From NCBI GenBank assembly GCA_001574975.1, contig KQ965784.1, positions 73,712 to 137,711 on the forward strand: a stretch of 64,000 bases of DNA. Direction: 5' to 3'. This document shows, piece after piece, positions 32,399 to 44,676 of this stretch (position 1 is the stretch's first letter; each line of letters begins with the position of its first letter). The translations under genes were made by a program, and so were the position numbers. Below the pieces are notes generated by a model. The model saw only the letters and a list, made by a program, of their open reading frames with translations. It ran no database searches and was not told the DNA's origin. Origin of the DNA: Gonapodya prolifera JEL478 (taxonomy: Eukaryota; Monoblepharomycota; Monoblepharidomycetes; Monoblepharidales; Gonapodyaceae).

Positions 32399-33765
32399 AT
32401 GATGGCGCCTCAGCCTCTCCTTCTTGACCTCGACGCATCAAGTAAAACACTGATTGTGAGTATCCGCCAATCATGCTTCAGGGTCGACGCTGAGTCTTTC
32501 TGTCATCTGCTTCAATCAATTGATTGTTGCGGTTTCCCCATTTTGTCACATTTTAACCGGCGTAAATGCATTGCCCAAACTAGGACTCGAAGAATGATCA
32601 CGCTCGGGGAATGGTGGGGGCTGCAGGTGGTTGGGAATTGGAGTTGCCCGTTATTGCAAGAGCGAAGGCCATAGAGGTGAATTTCATGACGCCCCGTCGA
32701 AACCCAGAGGTTAGACGCATGCAAAGTATTTACTGCTTTTCTTGACGTTTTCAGGAGTTGCTTTCTTCTCCAAGCGCCCCATGCATTGATATGCGTTCAT
32801 CATTAGCGACTGCGCTCTCTGCGGTCGAACAATATGAGAGCGAGATTGAAGACCTTGAACGACGACTGCGGGACACCTCGCACGCACTCGCGACGAAGGC
32901 GCGGCGCGAGGAATCCCTTCGACAAGTTCTTGCAGCCAAAGAAAAAGAACTTGCTGCTTTGAAAGAGATGGAGCACCATTGGAAGGTTTGTTTCAGGCTC
33001 TTGGTATTTTGTTATTGGATACGTTGACTTAACCGATCTGTTGACAGTCTCAGCACCCGATACTATCAGCCCTGTTACAAGACACCACACTCCTCACGAC
33101 TCAATTGAACGAAGCGAATGCAATTGTGACACGACAGCGCGATGCCCTTCGGAGCGCAAAGATTGCACTTGCCGAAAAAGACGCAAGAGTATCGCAGCTC
33201 GAGCGTTGTTGGGGAAATGATGACAAAAACATAATTACAATCCGAGAAAGGAAGTTGGGACAAGAACTTGATGAACGAACTTCACGTTTGAGGAGACGTA
33301 AGTGTAATCATTCCCGCTGAACGCGATAATTTGACACAAGCCCATTGTTCTCCACCGAAGTTTCCGTATCGTCGCGGAGATCTTCCTCTCGGCTCAGTAT
33401 GTACGATGTTCACCGTGACCTCACGGAGCATAGATGGATTCCCGATGCATCTGCTCCACAGTGTATGCACAATGGGTGTGGAAGGCGCTTTGGTGTTTGG
33501 ATCTGGCGTCATCACTGCAGGAGGTACGAGTTTTGTTTCGCTGTTTGCACCGAACACCCCGCTGGATTGCTAAAGGTCTAAGGTCTTCCATAGATGCTAT
33601 CGAATTTTCTGCGGCAGGCACACTGGCGTTCTCCCTTTATCAGTCGTGGATGGGTCGCTTGATCGAGAACTTGGCGCCGAAACAAAAGTATGTACAACAT
33701 GCAAGTCGGAACTTGAGCGCATCGAATTCGATGGAATCGCACTTTCCGCTCCCGCAAAACCTTGA
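32399..33765 (+). CDS. FYVE zinc-finger protein with coiled coil
   Basis: Binds phosphatidylinositol 3-phosphate on endosomes. From ATG 32399: MMAPQPLLLDLDASSKTL, then GMVGAAGGWELELPVIARAK, a coiled coil (ALSAVEQYESEIEDLERRLR, SLRQVLAAKEKELAALKEM, QLNEANAIVTRQRDALRSAK) and the C-terminal FYVE domain. All three FYVE signatures are present: WIPD, the basic RHHCRR, and KVCTTC (R/K-V-C). Zinc ligands are CMHNGC with four residues instead of two, HHCRRC, IFCGRH with His replacing the usual Cys, and CTTC. The FYVE exons are joined across an intron with acceptor TAG at about 33592; the protein ends IALSAPAKP with TGA at 33763-33765. About six short introns are needed. An effector of endosomal sorting is likely. 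Confidence 0.82.
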
Positions 33766-33934
33766 GAGAAAGAAGACTCCCCTTTCCTCTTTTTTCAAAT
33801 TAATTATGAAGTGACGTCTGTTCATCACTGTTTGCATTTTGTTTTGGTATTGTTTACGTAATAAATAGGTCTTTCCCATCCCATTCATTGCAGCCTACGC
33901 TCAAAAACAACAATAAAAAAACTTCGTTATTCGC

Positions 33935-36900
33935 TCACATCTCCCTTGCTATAATTGCCCCTTTTACACGTTCAGCAACGTCCAACTTCTCAACAACATT
34001 ATGCAAGCGCAAAGATATCCACGTGTCGTTGGAGTGCTTTGTTCCATCACCATATTTTCCTGTCTTCCAACCCCTTTTCTTTGCATCGCGCTCTGCGTAC
34101 CCTCCCACTTTGGAGAGTTCGAACTGTGTTCGAGCGCGAGAATAATATCCGAGGAAGAAATACAAATTGCCGAGCTCGTAGCGCGCAAATGGGAGCACGT
34201 AATGATCCCAGCGAATTAGGTGTGCCACACTGACTATTGTGGCAAAGTCAGACAGAGCGTCCGGAATTGTCGATGAAGCAGGTAAGACAACCGAAGAAGG
34301 GGTATTGGGTGTTGCTTTCGGAGGTGGAAACTCCGTAGAAGGGATAGCCGACGTCAGAATGGTAGTTGGTGTTACAGGCTTCGTAAAATGTCGGGTAGGG
34401 AGGGAAAGCTCTCGCCGCGCGACACCCCGAAGGAAAAGAACTACAGAAGCAAAGACCATGTTGTGGTATAATCACGGTGGTTATTGAGAGTGATTTGTTG
34501 AACGAGTGATAACTTCGAGGACAACACTTACGCAGAACCAGGTCATCCCACCAGTTCTCTCGTGGCGTGGTGGGTTTTCCGTCCTTTGATACAAGTTCTT
34601 CGGATAGCTCATCTTCGTCCTCAGTGTCATGCACGAGGATTCGAGCGTCCATTCCAAGTTGCTCGATCGTGGTCCAAAGCGTAGGACCAGCCTCCAATTT
34701 GAGTTTTGCAATTTCCGCATTAATCACCGATAATGTTTTCAAAATACTCTCAGATGAAGCGATACCGAAATACCCAACTGCGGTGTCCAGAAGTGTCAAA
34801 TCAAAGTGAGCGAAGTTAAGGGAGCGAAGACCTACACATGTAAAAGAGCTCAAGCGCTGGAAGCATTAATGCATCCTTTTGCATCTTGAACTTTCGAGTC
34901 TTTCTCGCGACAAATTTCTACGGTTTCACATCGACGTCAAAAGAAGAAGAATGAGTATCAGGGAGGAACCACTCACCTCCAACGGAATACGCTTCCCAGC
35001 AATCCTCTGCATTTTACCTTCCACGCTATAGAACAACTCCCGAGCCTCTGAAGAGTTTCCCGTCATAGCCAAACATGCGCCTTTGGCGTAGGCGTAAGTT
35101 GCGGGGCTCCATCGGCTCTCTTTCAGCAATACTCCATACAGCTCCTTTTCGTGACACGGAAATGAAATCGCAATAAAGCAAACGTCTTCTGGTCACTTTG
35201 GACAAAACTCACCGCAGCCTTGTCCCACTCATGCATGACGGCGTACAAATGCGCCAAATCCCAACATACGAGGTGTTGCAGCGTGCGCCACTGCATGTGG
35301 GTCGACAGAAGCGCCTGATAGTTTTTGGCCGCATTCACTGGGTCTCCGGTGTAAGTAGAGGTGTGCCTCGCGTGGATGAGTCGGTGGTAGGTGGAATTAG
35401 GGTAGTCCGCGAGGCATCGCTCCAGAATGAAGTCTGCAAACCAAATCAAACCATTCACCGTCTCTTCCAGTCGAAGGAGAGTGAAGATTGCACCAACTTG
35501 CGAGATCGGGGTCTCCATTAGCAATTGGGATCACTTGTGATACGATACCGTGAAACCCAGCTAGAGATAAGCCACACAAAAAGCTCCGAATGCCTTGCTG
35601 CGGAGTTGAGATCGGAAAATCGTTTGCGTCTTCATCTATAGCAACCTTTGTTGGAGACACAGATGTTGGGGAGCTTCGTGAGGACTTGACAGCAGACGCA
35701 ATAGCGCCTTTGAGAACCGTGAGCTTTCCCTTTGTTTTGCTCTTCGGTGAAGTTGGAGACTGGGACAATGATCGCCCATTCCACACTGGGGATCCAGTTT
35801 TACCCTCCTCCTCCTCCGCCCCTGCACTGTCAGCGCCTTTCGCAGATGATTGGCTCCCGACAGAAACAACCCTCGTGGAACCTTTCCTCTTTTTGTAGCT
35901 TCCATAAAGAAGCCGAGGGGGCAGGTCCCACCCTGCGCCGATCTCGATGCATTTTAGTCCAAATTCCTGATCACCAGTAAATCCACTGGCAGTTCACATT
36001 GCGGGAGTTCGTGAGGTAGAACAAAATCTCTAACGTGCAAGAACATCGCACGTACATGACTTCAAAGAGACGGAGGATCTTTGGTGGAAGGAACGAAAGA
36101 ATAACGTTGAAATCTCCGATGCCCAGCAATACGCCAGTGTTAAAATGGACATCCATATTCTCGGGCGGAGTGTTCACAACATGGGACCAGGCAGAGCGGT
36201 AGACGCCGTATCTGAGTTTAAGATTGTCTCGCAATTCCATTGCACGGGGCGCACGACATCAGTCTACTCACGAGTTACGGATGGAGATTCCTTCCCGCAC
36301 AAATGCCACCAAGTTAGAGTCAGTAACGAGAGACAGAATCGCCTTCAATAGGTATGCCTCCGCGTGCACAAGCTCCGCGTGTTTTTGAAGTGGTGTCATT
36401 TCGTTGAACGCAAGCCCCTCGCCTGGGCGCACAAAGTTGTGGACAGATGAAAGAACATTACTAATTGCATTCGACCGCTTTCGAAGGCGGTTTGAAAGGG
36501 CGATGGAAGTTTTGAGTGCTTCTGAAGCTTGGGCAACATCCATTGGATCCCATGTGAGGGCCGCTTTCAGAAAAGTCAAGCAAGATGTCCTGTAATGATC
36601 AGGTCTGGTATGTCGCCGTGACTACTCGGGCCTGAACGGTTTGAAACATACCCGAGTGTGTAGTACAGATTCATTCCAAACTTCGGTCGCAGAAAATCCT
36701 CGGCCTCTTGAAAGCGAGAGTCTGGGAGATTGGTGGATGGAGAAGAATTTTTTCATCCATTGAAGCAGGAATGAAATCAGGGTGCCCAATGAAACGTCTT
36801 ACTGAGGAAGAGATCAACGGCATGCTTCACATCATGGAGATCCTTGTCCAAAGAAGATTCCAGCTGACGAATCAAAGCTTGTGCCTCTGCTGGGTCTTTT

Positions 36901-37103
36901 GGCCATGATCGCAGGGCGGTGTCATATGCACTTTCGTCCGACACATCTTCATCCTTCGCTGGTCTCGCATCAGTCTCCTGCGCTGATCCCTCTTCTGCAT
37001 CAACAAAGTCTTCTTCATCACCCGAGTCATCGTTGTCGTTTTTGGATGCGGGGGCCATTTCGGTTTGAACTGATCGCCGCGAGGCCACGGATGTGGGAAA
37101 CAT
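33935..37103 (-). CDS. IML2: Iml2/TTC39 family tetratricopeptide repeat protein
   Basis: Members act at mitochondria or lipid droplets in fungi, in inclusion-body clearance and lipid handling. From ATG 37103: an acidic head (NDNDDSGDEEDFVDAEEGSA), PAEAQALIRQLESSLDKDLH, then CLTFLKAALTWDPMDVAQAS, HAELVHAEAYLLKAILSLVT, FVREGISIRNS, LKLRYGVYRSAW, the signature HFNTGVLLGIGDFNVILSFLPPK, and an inserted Ser/Lys-rich linker (SPKSKTKGKLTVLKGA). The C-terminal half has LIWFADFILERCLADYPNST, TYAYAKGACLAMTGNSSEAR, AVGYFGIASSESILKTLSVI and DHYVLPFARYELGNLYFFLG, with the end ISLRLHNVVEKL...AREM and stop 33935-33937. The motif order is that of PF10300-type proteins. A dozen or so exons are involved; several boundaries are approximate. 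Confidence 0.85.
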
Positions 37104-37305
37104 TTTGAACTCTCCCTCACAGAAAATGAGGCCTCACTTAGCTAATTATATGAGCAGGCAAGTGGAAGTGGCGGGGAAGGAGAGAGAATGTGTCATATAC
37201 TACATGCATGCGTACACGTGCACTACAGCTCTGAACTAATTGTGTTGAGTGCTTTGGTACGAGCGACATTAAATTGGTGGACATAGGAAGGAGGCGAGAC
37301 GTGCG

Positions 37306-38807
37306 TCAGAACAGGTGAATGTTTCGAAGTGAGTCCGAGTCCCGTATGGCAAGTCTCAGCATCACGACAGTCGCAGTAAGTGTGGACCACTGTAGTAAGA
37401 GCAGGAACAAGATTTTAGGGTCCACAACTGTGTGTGCGATGCCCAAAGGCAAGAGTTGACAAACGAAACCTACGCCATTTCCCACAAACACTCCACTCAT
37501 CTCAGCGATTGCCATATCAATGGCGACAGCCACGTGCTTTTCCTCGCGTCCCAATGTTAAATCCCTGCTGCTTCTCACAGTGAGTGCAGGAACAATCGAA
37601 GCACTGAGCTGCTCGATCTCCCAACGCTGTGCGTCGGTAGAGATGTACACCCCCTCTATTGGTGTCTTTGACTCCTTGATGGCTTTCTGAATGACCAAAG
37701 ATGCCTCCGCAGGTGTCGGATAGCATCGTCGGCGGAACTCAGAGTGTGACGCGGAGGCAGAGTCGAACGATGGGTCCGCGAGATTGTTGACGCCAGAAAA
37801 TGGGAGGCGCTGCTCCTCAATATACGTGCAGTGTGAAGTAAAATCACCTCGACGGAAGTGAACGACCAAGATGTGTGAAGGAGGAACACCGTTGAAGAGA
37901 GATTTCCGAACACGCTCGGCAGCCGCTTGCACGATATGACTGAATGAAAACCGACGAAAGAAAGGAGCCAGCGATTGATAAACCGATGGAAAGGAAGGGT
38001 CATCGAAGAATCTACAGATGCGAAAAAGGGTTGGGTTTGAAGAGAGAGCAATGTTTGATTCTACATACGCACTCAAAGCCAAACGGCTTGCGACCTACGA
38101 ATCGCACCGCGAGACACTTTTCGCCTCGCTCTAAAAGCTTCTGCGTCCACCACGCCTGAGCAGAAATGGTGTCGCGCTCCCACGACTCTTCCTCCACGAG
38201 AGCAGTATCTGCAGCGTCGCACAGCTGCTCCCACGCCTCACTCGTTACTGCGTCTGGAAAGTCAATGAGTGGACCAGACACAAACGCAGAGAGTGGTAGC
38301 CGCGATGGCCGCAGATAAAAGTATGGAAAGGAGGGGTGTCTGTCGAAGACAAACGGGGAGACGGTGGGGGACCAGACATAAGGATGAAAAACGTAGGTAC
38401 GGTTTAATAGCTGGGCAAAGTGTTGAAGTAGAATACTGTTGAACGAGTCCAATGTTCCAATGAGTCCAAGGAGAGTGTAAGTCACATGAATCGAGGCATC
38501 ACCTCTCCAGGAGCTGATTATTGAATCCAACGTGGACATATTGATTGATAAACAGTACGAATCGTGTGTTGGAGCGAGCAAATCCATTCGAAAATAGCTT
38601 GGATCGCTCAAGTTCCACCTTGCGAACTTTCGAGTAAGATGGTGGGATGGCAAGGTAAAGCAGTACAGCTGTAGCGCCGAGAATCAATATAAGACCGATG
38701 CGAGGAAGTAGACGGAATAAAGAAGGCGGCATGCACGGAAACCCGGCAGGGTGAGTAGAAAATTTAGTTTCAACTAGATGAATAAAAACGCGGGACACGT
38801 GAAACAT
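37306..38807 (-). CDS. O-fucosyltransferase-like glycosyltransferase, type II membrane protein
   Basis: The N-terminus holds one hydrophobic anchor (LILILGATAVLLYLAI) after a basic stretch, the topology of Golgi glycosyltransferases. The catalytic region begins with TRFVLFINQYVHVGFNNQ, then NSILLQHFAQLLNRTYVFHP, PLSAFVSGPL, a loop with EAWEQLCDAADTALVEEESW, LFRICRFFDDPSFPSVYQSL, HIVQAAAERVRK and the GDP-fucose-binding motif HILVVHFRRGDFTSHC. Later come EGVYISTDAQRWEIEQL and AVAIDMAIAEMSGVFVGNGV. The order of a GFNNQ start, an HxRRGDF motif and a late donor-site helix matches fungal GDP-fucose O-fucosyltransferase-like families. The start could be ATG 38807 or the later ATG 38732. Stop 37306-37308. 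A second hydrophobic stretch lies near the C-terminus. Confidence 0.78.
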
Positions 38808-40071
38808 GATGCGGCCATTCTGTGAACTACTCCGCGCTTCTGCGAGGTCGTTTCAAAATCGAGACAGCTATTCCATGAAAGAATGGCACCTATGCCAACA
38901 TTACGCAGCATTATTTTCAGGATACGACATGACATTTTCAACGCATAGCATTGCGAGCATCCCAATTTTAGCAAGAGTCGGGGGTCCACAGCTCCCGGGG
39001 GGGGGGGGGGGGGGAAGACTTGATGAAGTTGTTTGGTGTTCCAAGCACCTCTCGAAGACGAGGCCAAACCGAGGAGCACTCCAACATTTTGTGAAATCCT
39101 GAATATTGCTTACTAGATATTTTTGTACATGTGTCTCGCCCCGGACTTTGCAGCAAGGATTGACATGTGCGAATCTCTGTCGTCAGATGTCTCAACACTA
39201 GCCAAAGATATCATCACTTCCCCGAGTGTAAGTCGTCTGTGCAGTCCGATTGTGACCACGTGATGTGGCGACAAGAAGGGAGACTGTGGATCCCATGTTT
39301 TTCAGGGCGTGAGGCTTTTTCCAGCGGCACTCTCGCCTTTTGTTGGTTCTCACCCTCGTGGACGAAACGTAACGAAATGCTACCATCGTTGCTGATGGAG
39401 AAGGGTACGAGCAGCTCGCTTGACTGGACCGTCGCCTGCGCGTTTCGTTCGTGACTCCGGGGGGCAATCCACATTCCGTTTTGTTTGGTTGGGTGGTGCG
39501 CAACTACATCTAACAGCGCGACGTCTCTTTCACCTCCTCAGAAAATTACATTGTGGCAGCCAATTATCGTGAATGATTCTGCTTCCCCTCGCCTGTGAAC
39601 AGTGAATGACGTGTCCTCCGTCACACTTTCACCACGTCATGCATCGAACCGATCCGGAGTGAATACCTCAACCTCCTCTACGTAACCCTTTCAATACAAA
39701 AGATGTGTGGGCAGTTTGCGAGGTTGTTGGTGGCGTGATGGTCGGCTGTAGTTGCCGTGAGAACGTAGCAGTCTTCGTCATTCGTGGCATCACCCTTTCT
39801 GGTGCATACCCTCTGTCACCTTGACTTCCTCTTTTATGCAATGACTTTGAAGTTGGATCAACACCATGTTGAGCCCTCTTTAAAGTCTCGGCCACGACGG
39901 ACTGGCCCACGTGCGCGGCGCTCATCATCTGATGGGATCAGAGGGTGCTTTGCCTTTGACAAGCTTGTGCCAGCCCTCACATGTTGTAATGAAACATGTA
40001 TAGAACATAAATTTCAAAATATATTTACGAAAGACTCAAGGGAAGGGAACGCAAAGTGGACAGTTCATTGC
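38808..40071. other. Intergenic region with an 18-G tract
   Basis: No gene is supported in 1.26 kb. ORFs up to 120 codons lack recognisable content. A run of 18 G lies at 38997-39014. The left end holds the promoter of the fucosyltransferase-like gene; the right end is the 3' flank of the Abraxas-like gene. Confidence 0.45.
38997..39014. repeat. Poly-G tract (G18)
   Basis: An uninterrupted run of 18 guanines in intergenic DNA directly follows CTCCC. Shorter G or C runs occur in other introns (for example 24989-24997 and around 13929), so mononucleotide G/C tracts recur in this genome or its assembly. Confidence 0.8.
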
Positions 40072-42576
40072 TCATCCTACCGTGAGTTCCGCAAGCATCT
40101 TCTCGTTCTCATGAAGTTCTGCTGCGGCACGCTGCAAGGCACGTAGACACGGTGTCCCGCTTTCTTAGACGAAAGAATGATCGCGGCAATCGATATAGAC
40201 TCACTTCCAACTCTTTGATAGCAGCATCCAAAGCACCTTGGTACTCTTTGACGTAGCGTAGTGGATCCAATTGGGAGATGGCATTGAAAAACGGATTCGA
40301 TGGGCTGCGAAAAGGAAACACACGGTGTGAGGTTTAATCTAGCAGACATGCCGAGTGCTACCATACCTGACGGAATATTGAGGCACGTGAGGCACAAACG
40401 CCAAGGACGAGTTGGCAGAACCAGTGTCCTGAACATTCGGTATAATGGATTTCAGTCGAACAGGGCTGTGAATGCAAGCCACCGTTGGTCGCTGTTGCCT
40501 CGAGTTTCACTGGTTCCATCGATTACCCACCCATTCGCGCCCTTTCCCCAACACGCCCACTCCCATGATACTGTCCCCCCCAACTCTGACACAGCTTGTG
40601 TCAACACCATAAGCACGGCAAAACGACCCAAGTGTTGAGGGTAAGAACAGGTCACGCCTGGAGTTGAAGCGCTTGCGCCAGCGGTCCCGGGATCCCCCAC
40701 CAAATGCCTCCATGATGACGAAGTGGAAACGGGATGAGACGACGAGGTTTGCCCAACGGAAGAAACTGTCGACCCCTCCCCAGAAAATGTTGAGCGCGCT
40801 CTGGCGAAAGGCTGAGCTGACATCGTCGAGTTTGATGAGACCGTACTCGAGCGGGGAGCAACTGTGTTCTCCATGGGATTCCGGTAATCTGTCTGCAGCG
40901 CCGACGAAATCGACTCCGTCCCAAGAGATGCTTGCGATATCGTCACCCCTTGGTTTCGCAACACATTCGAGTAGTCCACGGGTGTGTTGTCTGCTTCCAC
41001 GTCTGCTTCTTGAGCTCTCCACCCTACCGTTTGGCGTAAAGGGCGGTCCCCAGTTGTACCTGAGAATGAGGAGTTGGTTTCTGAGCGCTCCCGATCCGGA
41101 GGGGGAGCGTTCTGTCGAGTGGCGTTGGAGTACGTGCGGTTTGAAGATGGGAGTGGACGGACATTTTCCGTTGGTGGGGATTGCGTCTTGGTAACAGAAC
41201 AAATATTGAATGAAGGTAGGTACCTCTGAAAGAAGCCAGCCTATCAACCTACAACCAAGGTTGGTCCTCTTCCTGAAGATGCTACAGCAGCAGCTCGATC
41301 AAAGAGACTTCTGCTGACTTCTTCAGAAGCAGGTATCGTGTGCCGCGAAGTTTCGCTGCTTTCACCGAATCGTCCACGGGTCACAACTTCCCCTGTGTTA
41401 GTAGCACCACGCCCTCTACTGTAGCTACTGTAAACGTCTTGCATAAGATCCGTTGTTACAGGCGAAGAGCGGTCTCGAGGACTCTGGGTCAAGTCCACGT
41501 CGGACGGAACACGGGAATATTTTCCGCGATAAGACACGGGCGATGGAGAGCTTAGCGAACTTCGGGAAGAAGAGGGAATATTTATCTCTTTTGGAGGCAT
41601 GGGCGGCGATGTCAGACTTCCGGATGGGATGCTGGTTGATAGAAGATAAGAGGATTCTGAAGGTGCGGATGGCAAAGGTAAGACCGGTGAGTCAGGATTG
41701 CCCGCTGCAGAAGTTGAGTTTGCAAAAGAATCCTGCCATTTCGTGGATTGACTTCTCGGAGGAACTTGGGTCATCTGTGGACTAGAATCCGACGTTGTCG
41801 GAGAACGGGATTTTAACGATGAAGTCCGGGTGGAGGAGGGACGCGTTACAGGTAGTGTGGAGGAAGGAGATGTTGTTGAAGGAAAGCTTGTTGAGCTCCT
41901 CTCTTGAGCGATTAACCGACGACCATCAGAAGGATTTTGAGGGGCCTCTACCAGGGCGTGCAACAGAGAACGCTCTCGAAGAGTAAGACGGAGAACAGAA
42001 GCCCCTCTTCGAAACCTGTAGAAGCCCAGGAAAGACTATCGGGGGACGGATTGTGGAACAGAAGATGCGAATCAGACAGCGGTTTTGCACCATCCGGCAT
42101 TCGTGTCCATGGTCGCAGAGCGTCCACTTTCCCACTCAATCCATTTGTCTCCTGAAATGGGACTCTAGAAGCGGTGTAGAATGTACCTTTTCATTACCCG
42201 AAATGACCTGTGCAATGTGGGTGTGATTGAGGTTTCCAAAGCTGTCGTAGAGGTCCGCGCCGACACTTCCAGCATCCGATTTCGCGATAGTCAAAGGATG
42301 GTATATGTGTGTCACAACTTTGGTCGGTCACCAAGGTTGTAGCAGTATTGCTGGCGATTAATCATAACGATCACTCACATCCAACAATCACTTACCGACG
42401 ACCGTGTCCTCCTTCAATACTCCGTCCGATGCTTCATCCGTAAACACTCTGTAGCGTTGCGTGGAGATATTACCGAAAAGAGCGCCAGTGAAGTCCCCAG
42501 GAAGTGTTCCCGTGAGGTATGAGAGATCGGCAAGAACGGGTCCAGTTATTGATACAGAGAAAGGCGGAGCGGCCAT
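40072..42576 (-). CDS. Abraxas/Abro1 (FAM175)-like MPN-minus protein, putative BRISC-type scaffold
   Basis: Abraxas proteins hold the K63-specific deubiquitinase BRCC36. From ATG 42576: SVSITGPVLADLSYLTGTLP and GDFTGALFGNISTQRYRVF, resembling the start of the MPN fold with a repeated G.L.G pattern. HIYHPLTIAKSDAGS and ADLYDSFGNLNHTHIAQV follow, then the diagnostic GFYRFRRGASVLRLTLRERSLLHALVEA (42040-41950), which parallels the vertebrate GWYKFRR...FRERLLH. No JAMM metal ligands are seen, as expected. A disordered Ser/Pro/Thr region of about 400 residues follows, and the C-terminus is a coiled coil (NPFFNAISQLDPLRYVKEYQ, ALDAAIKELE, RAAAELHENEKMLAELTVG), stop at 40072-40074. Splice sites between 42370 and 41940 are approximate. 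The assignment rests on one strong and one weak motif plus architecture. Confidence 0.55.
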
Positions 42577-42964
42577 AGAAGCAGATTAAGGCCGAATCTG
42601 ATCGTTTCTTGGTTATTTCCTTGAGAAGGGAGGGCAATTCAATCGGATCGCATAGCCAGTCGTACCTGTCTGCTATTCAAGGCTTCACGAGATCCAACCT
42701 GAATGCTTGTGAACAACAACAACTGCCGGCAGATATGGTGACGGGACTAAAACACTTGGCAATTGTATCCATTTACATTATTGTCATGTCATGTCAAGTC
42801 ACGGCTCGCATTGTGCATGTCTCCGAACACTTCAATACAATCCACCCCTGAGACGCGAAAATTCTACAAACGGGACCCTGTCCCCATAGCTGTTAGCCCG
42901 GAGCGAACACTCGGCTGAATGAAAATGTCCTCAAAGAGCTTGGGGAGAGAGAGTTCAGACGTCG
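42577..42964. other. Intergenic region, no supported gene
   Basis: The gap between two minus-strand genes contains only short ORFs. It should hold the promoter of the Abraxas-like gene and the 3' end of the amidohydrolase transcript. Confidence 0.4.
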
Positions 42965-44676
42965 TCATCTTCCTGCATTTTGGAACTTCAAATTCACCTG
43001 CAACCATATACTGGCTCCAATCAAGAGCGCATCCTCATGGAATTCGAAAATCGGGCTGTGATGAGGGTACTTGTTGATGTCCTTGTCGCTGACCGCCGCT
43101 CCCACAAACATAAACGCTCCAGGACGGACGTTCAAGAAGTAGCTGAAGTCTTCACTTCCCATGACCCCTTTTTGCATGCGGAGAATTCCGTCCTCGCCAA
43201 GCACCTTCTTGACGGATCGTACCACAATTTCCGTCTCTTTCTCGTGATTGATTGTTGGCGGATATTCAGGATCGACTTTGGCTTCAATGGTGCAGTCGTA
43301 TGCTTTGGCTACACCAGCGCAGAGAGTCTTGATTCGATCGTGTAATACCGCTGGAAGTCATCAATAAACTGTGATACCGCGGGATCGAAAGGGTAGAGTA
43401 GAGCTGACTTACATTGTACGGCTGCGTTGAAGTGTCTAATCGTCCCATTGATTTCGGCCGAGTCGGCGATTACATTCTAATTGTCGGTAAGTCGTTGGTT
43501 ATCGTGGACTCATAAGGTCGTTTAGCAAACTCACAACTGCGGTTCCAGCGTTTATCTTCCCAACAGTCTGTTTACATCACGATTTCAACAAAGAAGTAAG
43601 CGGAGTAAGCGTGGACACAACGTCTACCAGTACTGCAGCTTCCATCGGATCAGTATTTCTCGACACGATGTGGTGGAGCTGCTGAACAAGAGCAGTTGCG
43701 ACAAGGATAGAATCCACCGTCTGATGCGGCATGGCGCCATGACCTCCAACACCTTGGACTTGGGAGCGAGGGGGAAGTCAGAAGATGGTATCGCACGTCT
43801 AGTGCAGAAGAAGCCAGAACGCTAACCGTGAATATCAAAGGTGTCTATTCCTGCCATGATGGGACCGGACTTAATTGCAAGTTTTCCGAGAGGCACTCCG
43901 GACATCAAGTGTATTCCGTACTGAGGGGTCGTTTAAGAACAGAGTCCATAAAGCGGCTTTAGCAGAACTCACAAATGCATCAATGTCCTTGATATCACCG
44001 ACACTCAAGAGATTGTCCGCAAGCATCTTCTCGGCACCACCTCCGCCCTCTTCCGCAGGCTGGAACACAAAGACTAGAGTGCCGTCAAAGGTGCTGGGTG
44101 GATACAAGTGCACTAGAACCTTTGCGAAAAATAGCAGCACTGACAAGTTGGGACGACATCTTTCATTTTCATTCCTCGTGCATCACTTGAATGGCAACAC
44201 TCACTGACTATGTGGCCATCGTGACCGCACGCATGGCTTACGCCGGGGTTCTTCGAAACCCACGACGCATCGCGAAAATGACTTGGACGTTCGTTGACGG
44301 GGAGACCGTCCATGTCCGCTCGAAAAGCAATCGTAGGAGAAGCAGTCCGGCCACGATAGCTTCATAGGCCCCATTCAGTTTCGAAGCGTCCCAAATTGTG
44401 ATCTTCGAGAAACCCACATCCCCACAACACCAGTCTTGGCAAGTCCTCTATGGACGGAAATTCCAGGAAGTGCTCTCAGTTCCTCTGCAACGTAAGATGA
44501 AGTCTTGACCTCCTCAAATCCCAATTCAGGCCACGCATCTGCCGGTATCAACATCAACGAGTGAGGAGTCTCCCTGAGCGGGGGGCCAAAAACGGGCACC
44601 CACGAAGCATTCTTCGCGCAGTGACCATGTCCGAGAAAATTCTTTTGAACTCTGGATGTATTTTCGGGGATGCCAT
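42965..44676 (-). CDS. M20-family amidohydrolase (IAA-amino-acid/hippurate hydrolase type)
   Basis: A metal-dependent hydrolase of N-acyl amino acids. Start ATG 44676: MASPKIHPEFKRIFSDMVTA, then the exon junction RRMLH-AWPELGFEEVKTSSYV, where the intron splits the His codon. The active-site motifs follow: AFRADMDGLPVNE, VSHACGHDGHI with the metal-bridging Cys and His, FQPAEEGGGGAEKM with the catalytic Glu, YGIHLMSGVPLGKLAIKSGP, VQGVGGHGAMPHQTVDSILV, ADSAEINGTIRHFNAAV, GVMGSEDFSYFLNVRPGAFM and YPHHSPIFEFHEDALLIGAS. All expected metal ligands appear present. About nine introns of 50-80 nt. The last codons are uncertain: read-through gives VNLKFQNAGR and a stop at 42965, while a very short intron would give a different tail. 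No signal peptide. Confidence 0.9.

Noticed and set aside
38730-38755. Third copy of dispersed repeat B near the fucosyltransferase start
   Set aside because: About 20 bases around GTTTCC.TGCATGCC match, but similarity does not extend into the diagnostic GAGGCTAGAAC block, so chance is likely.
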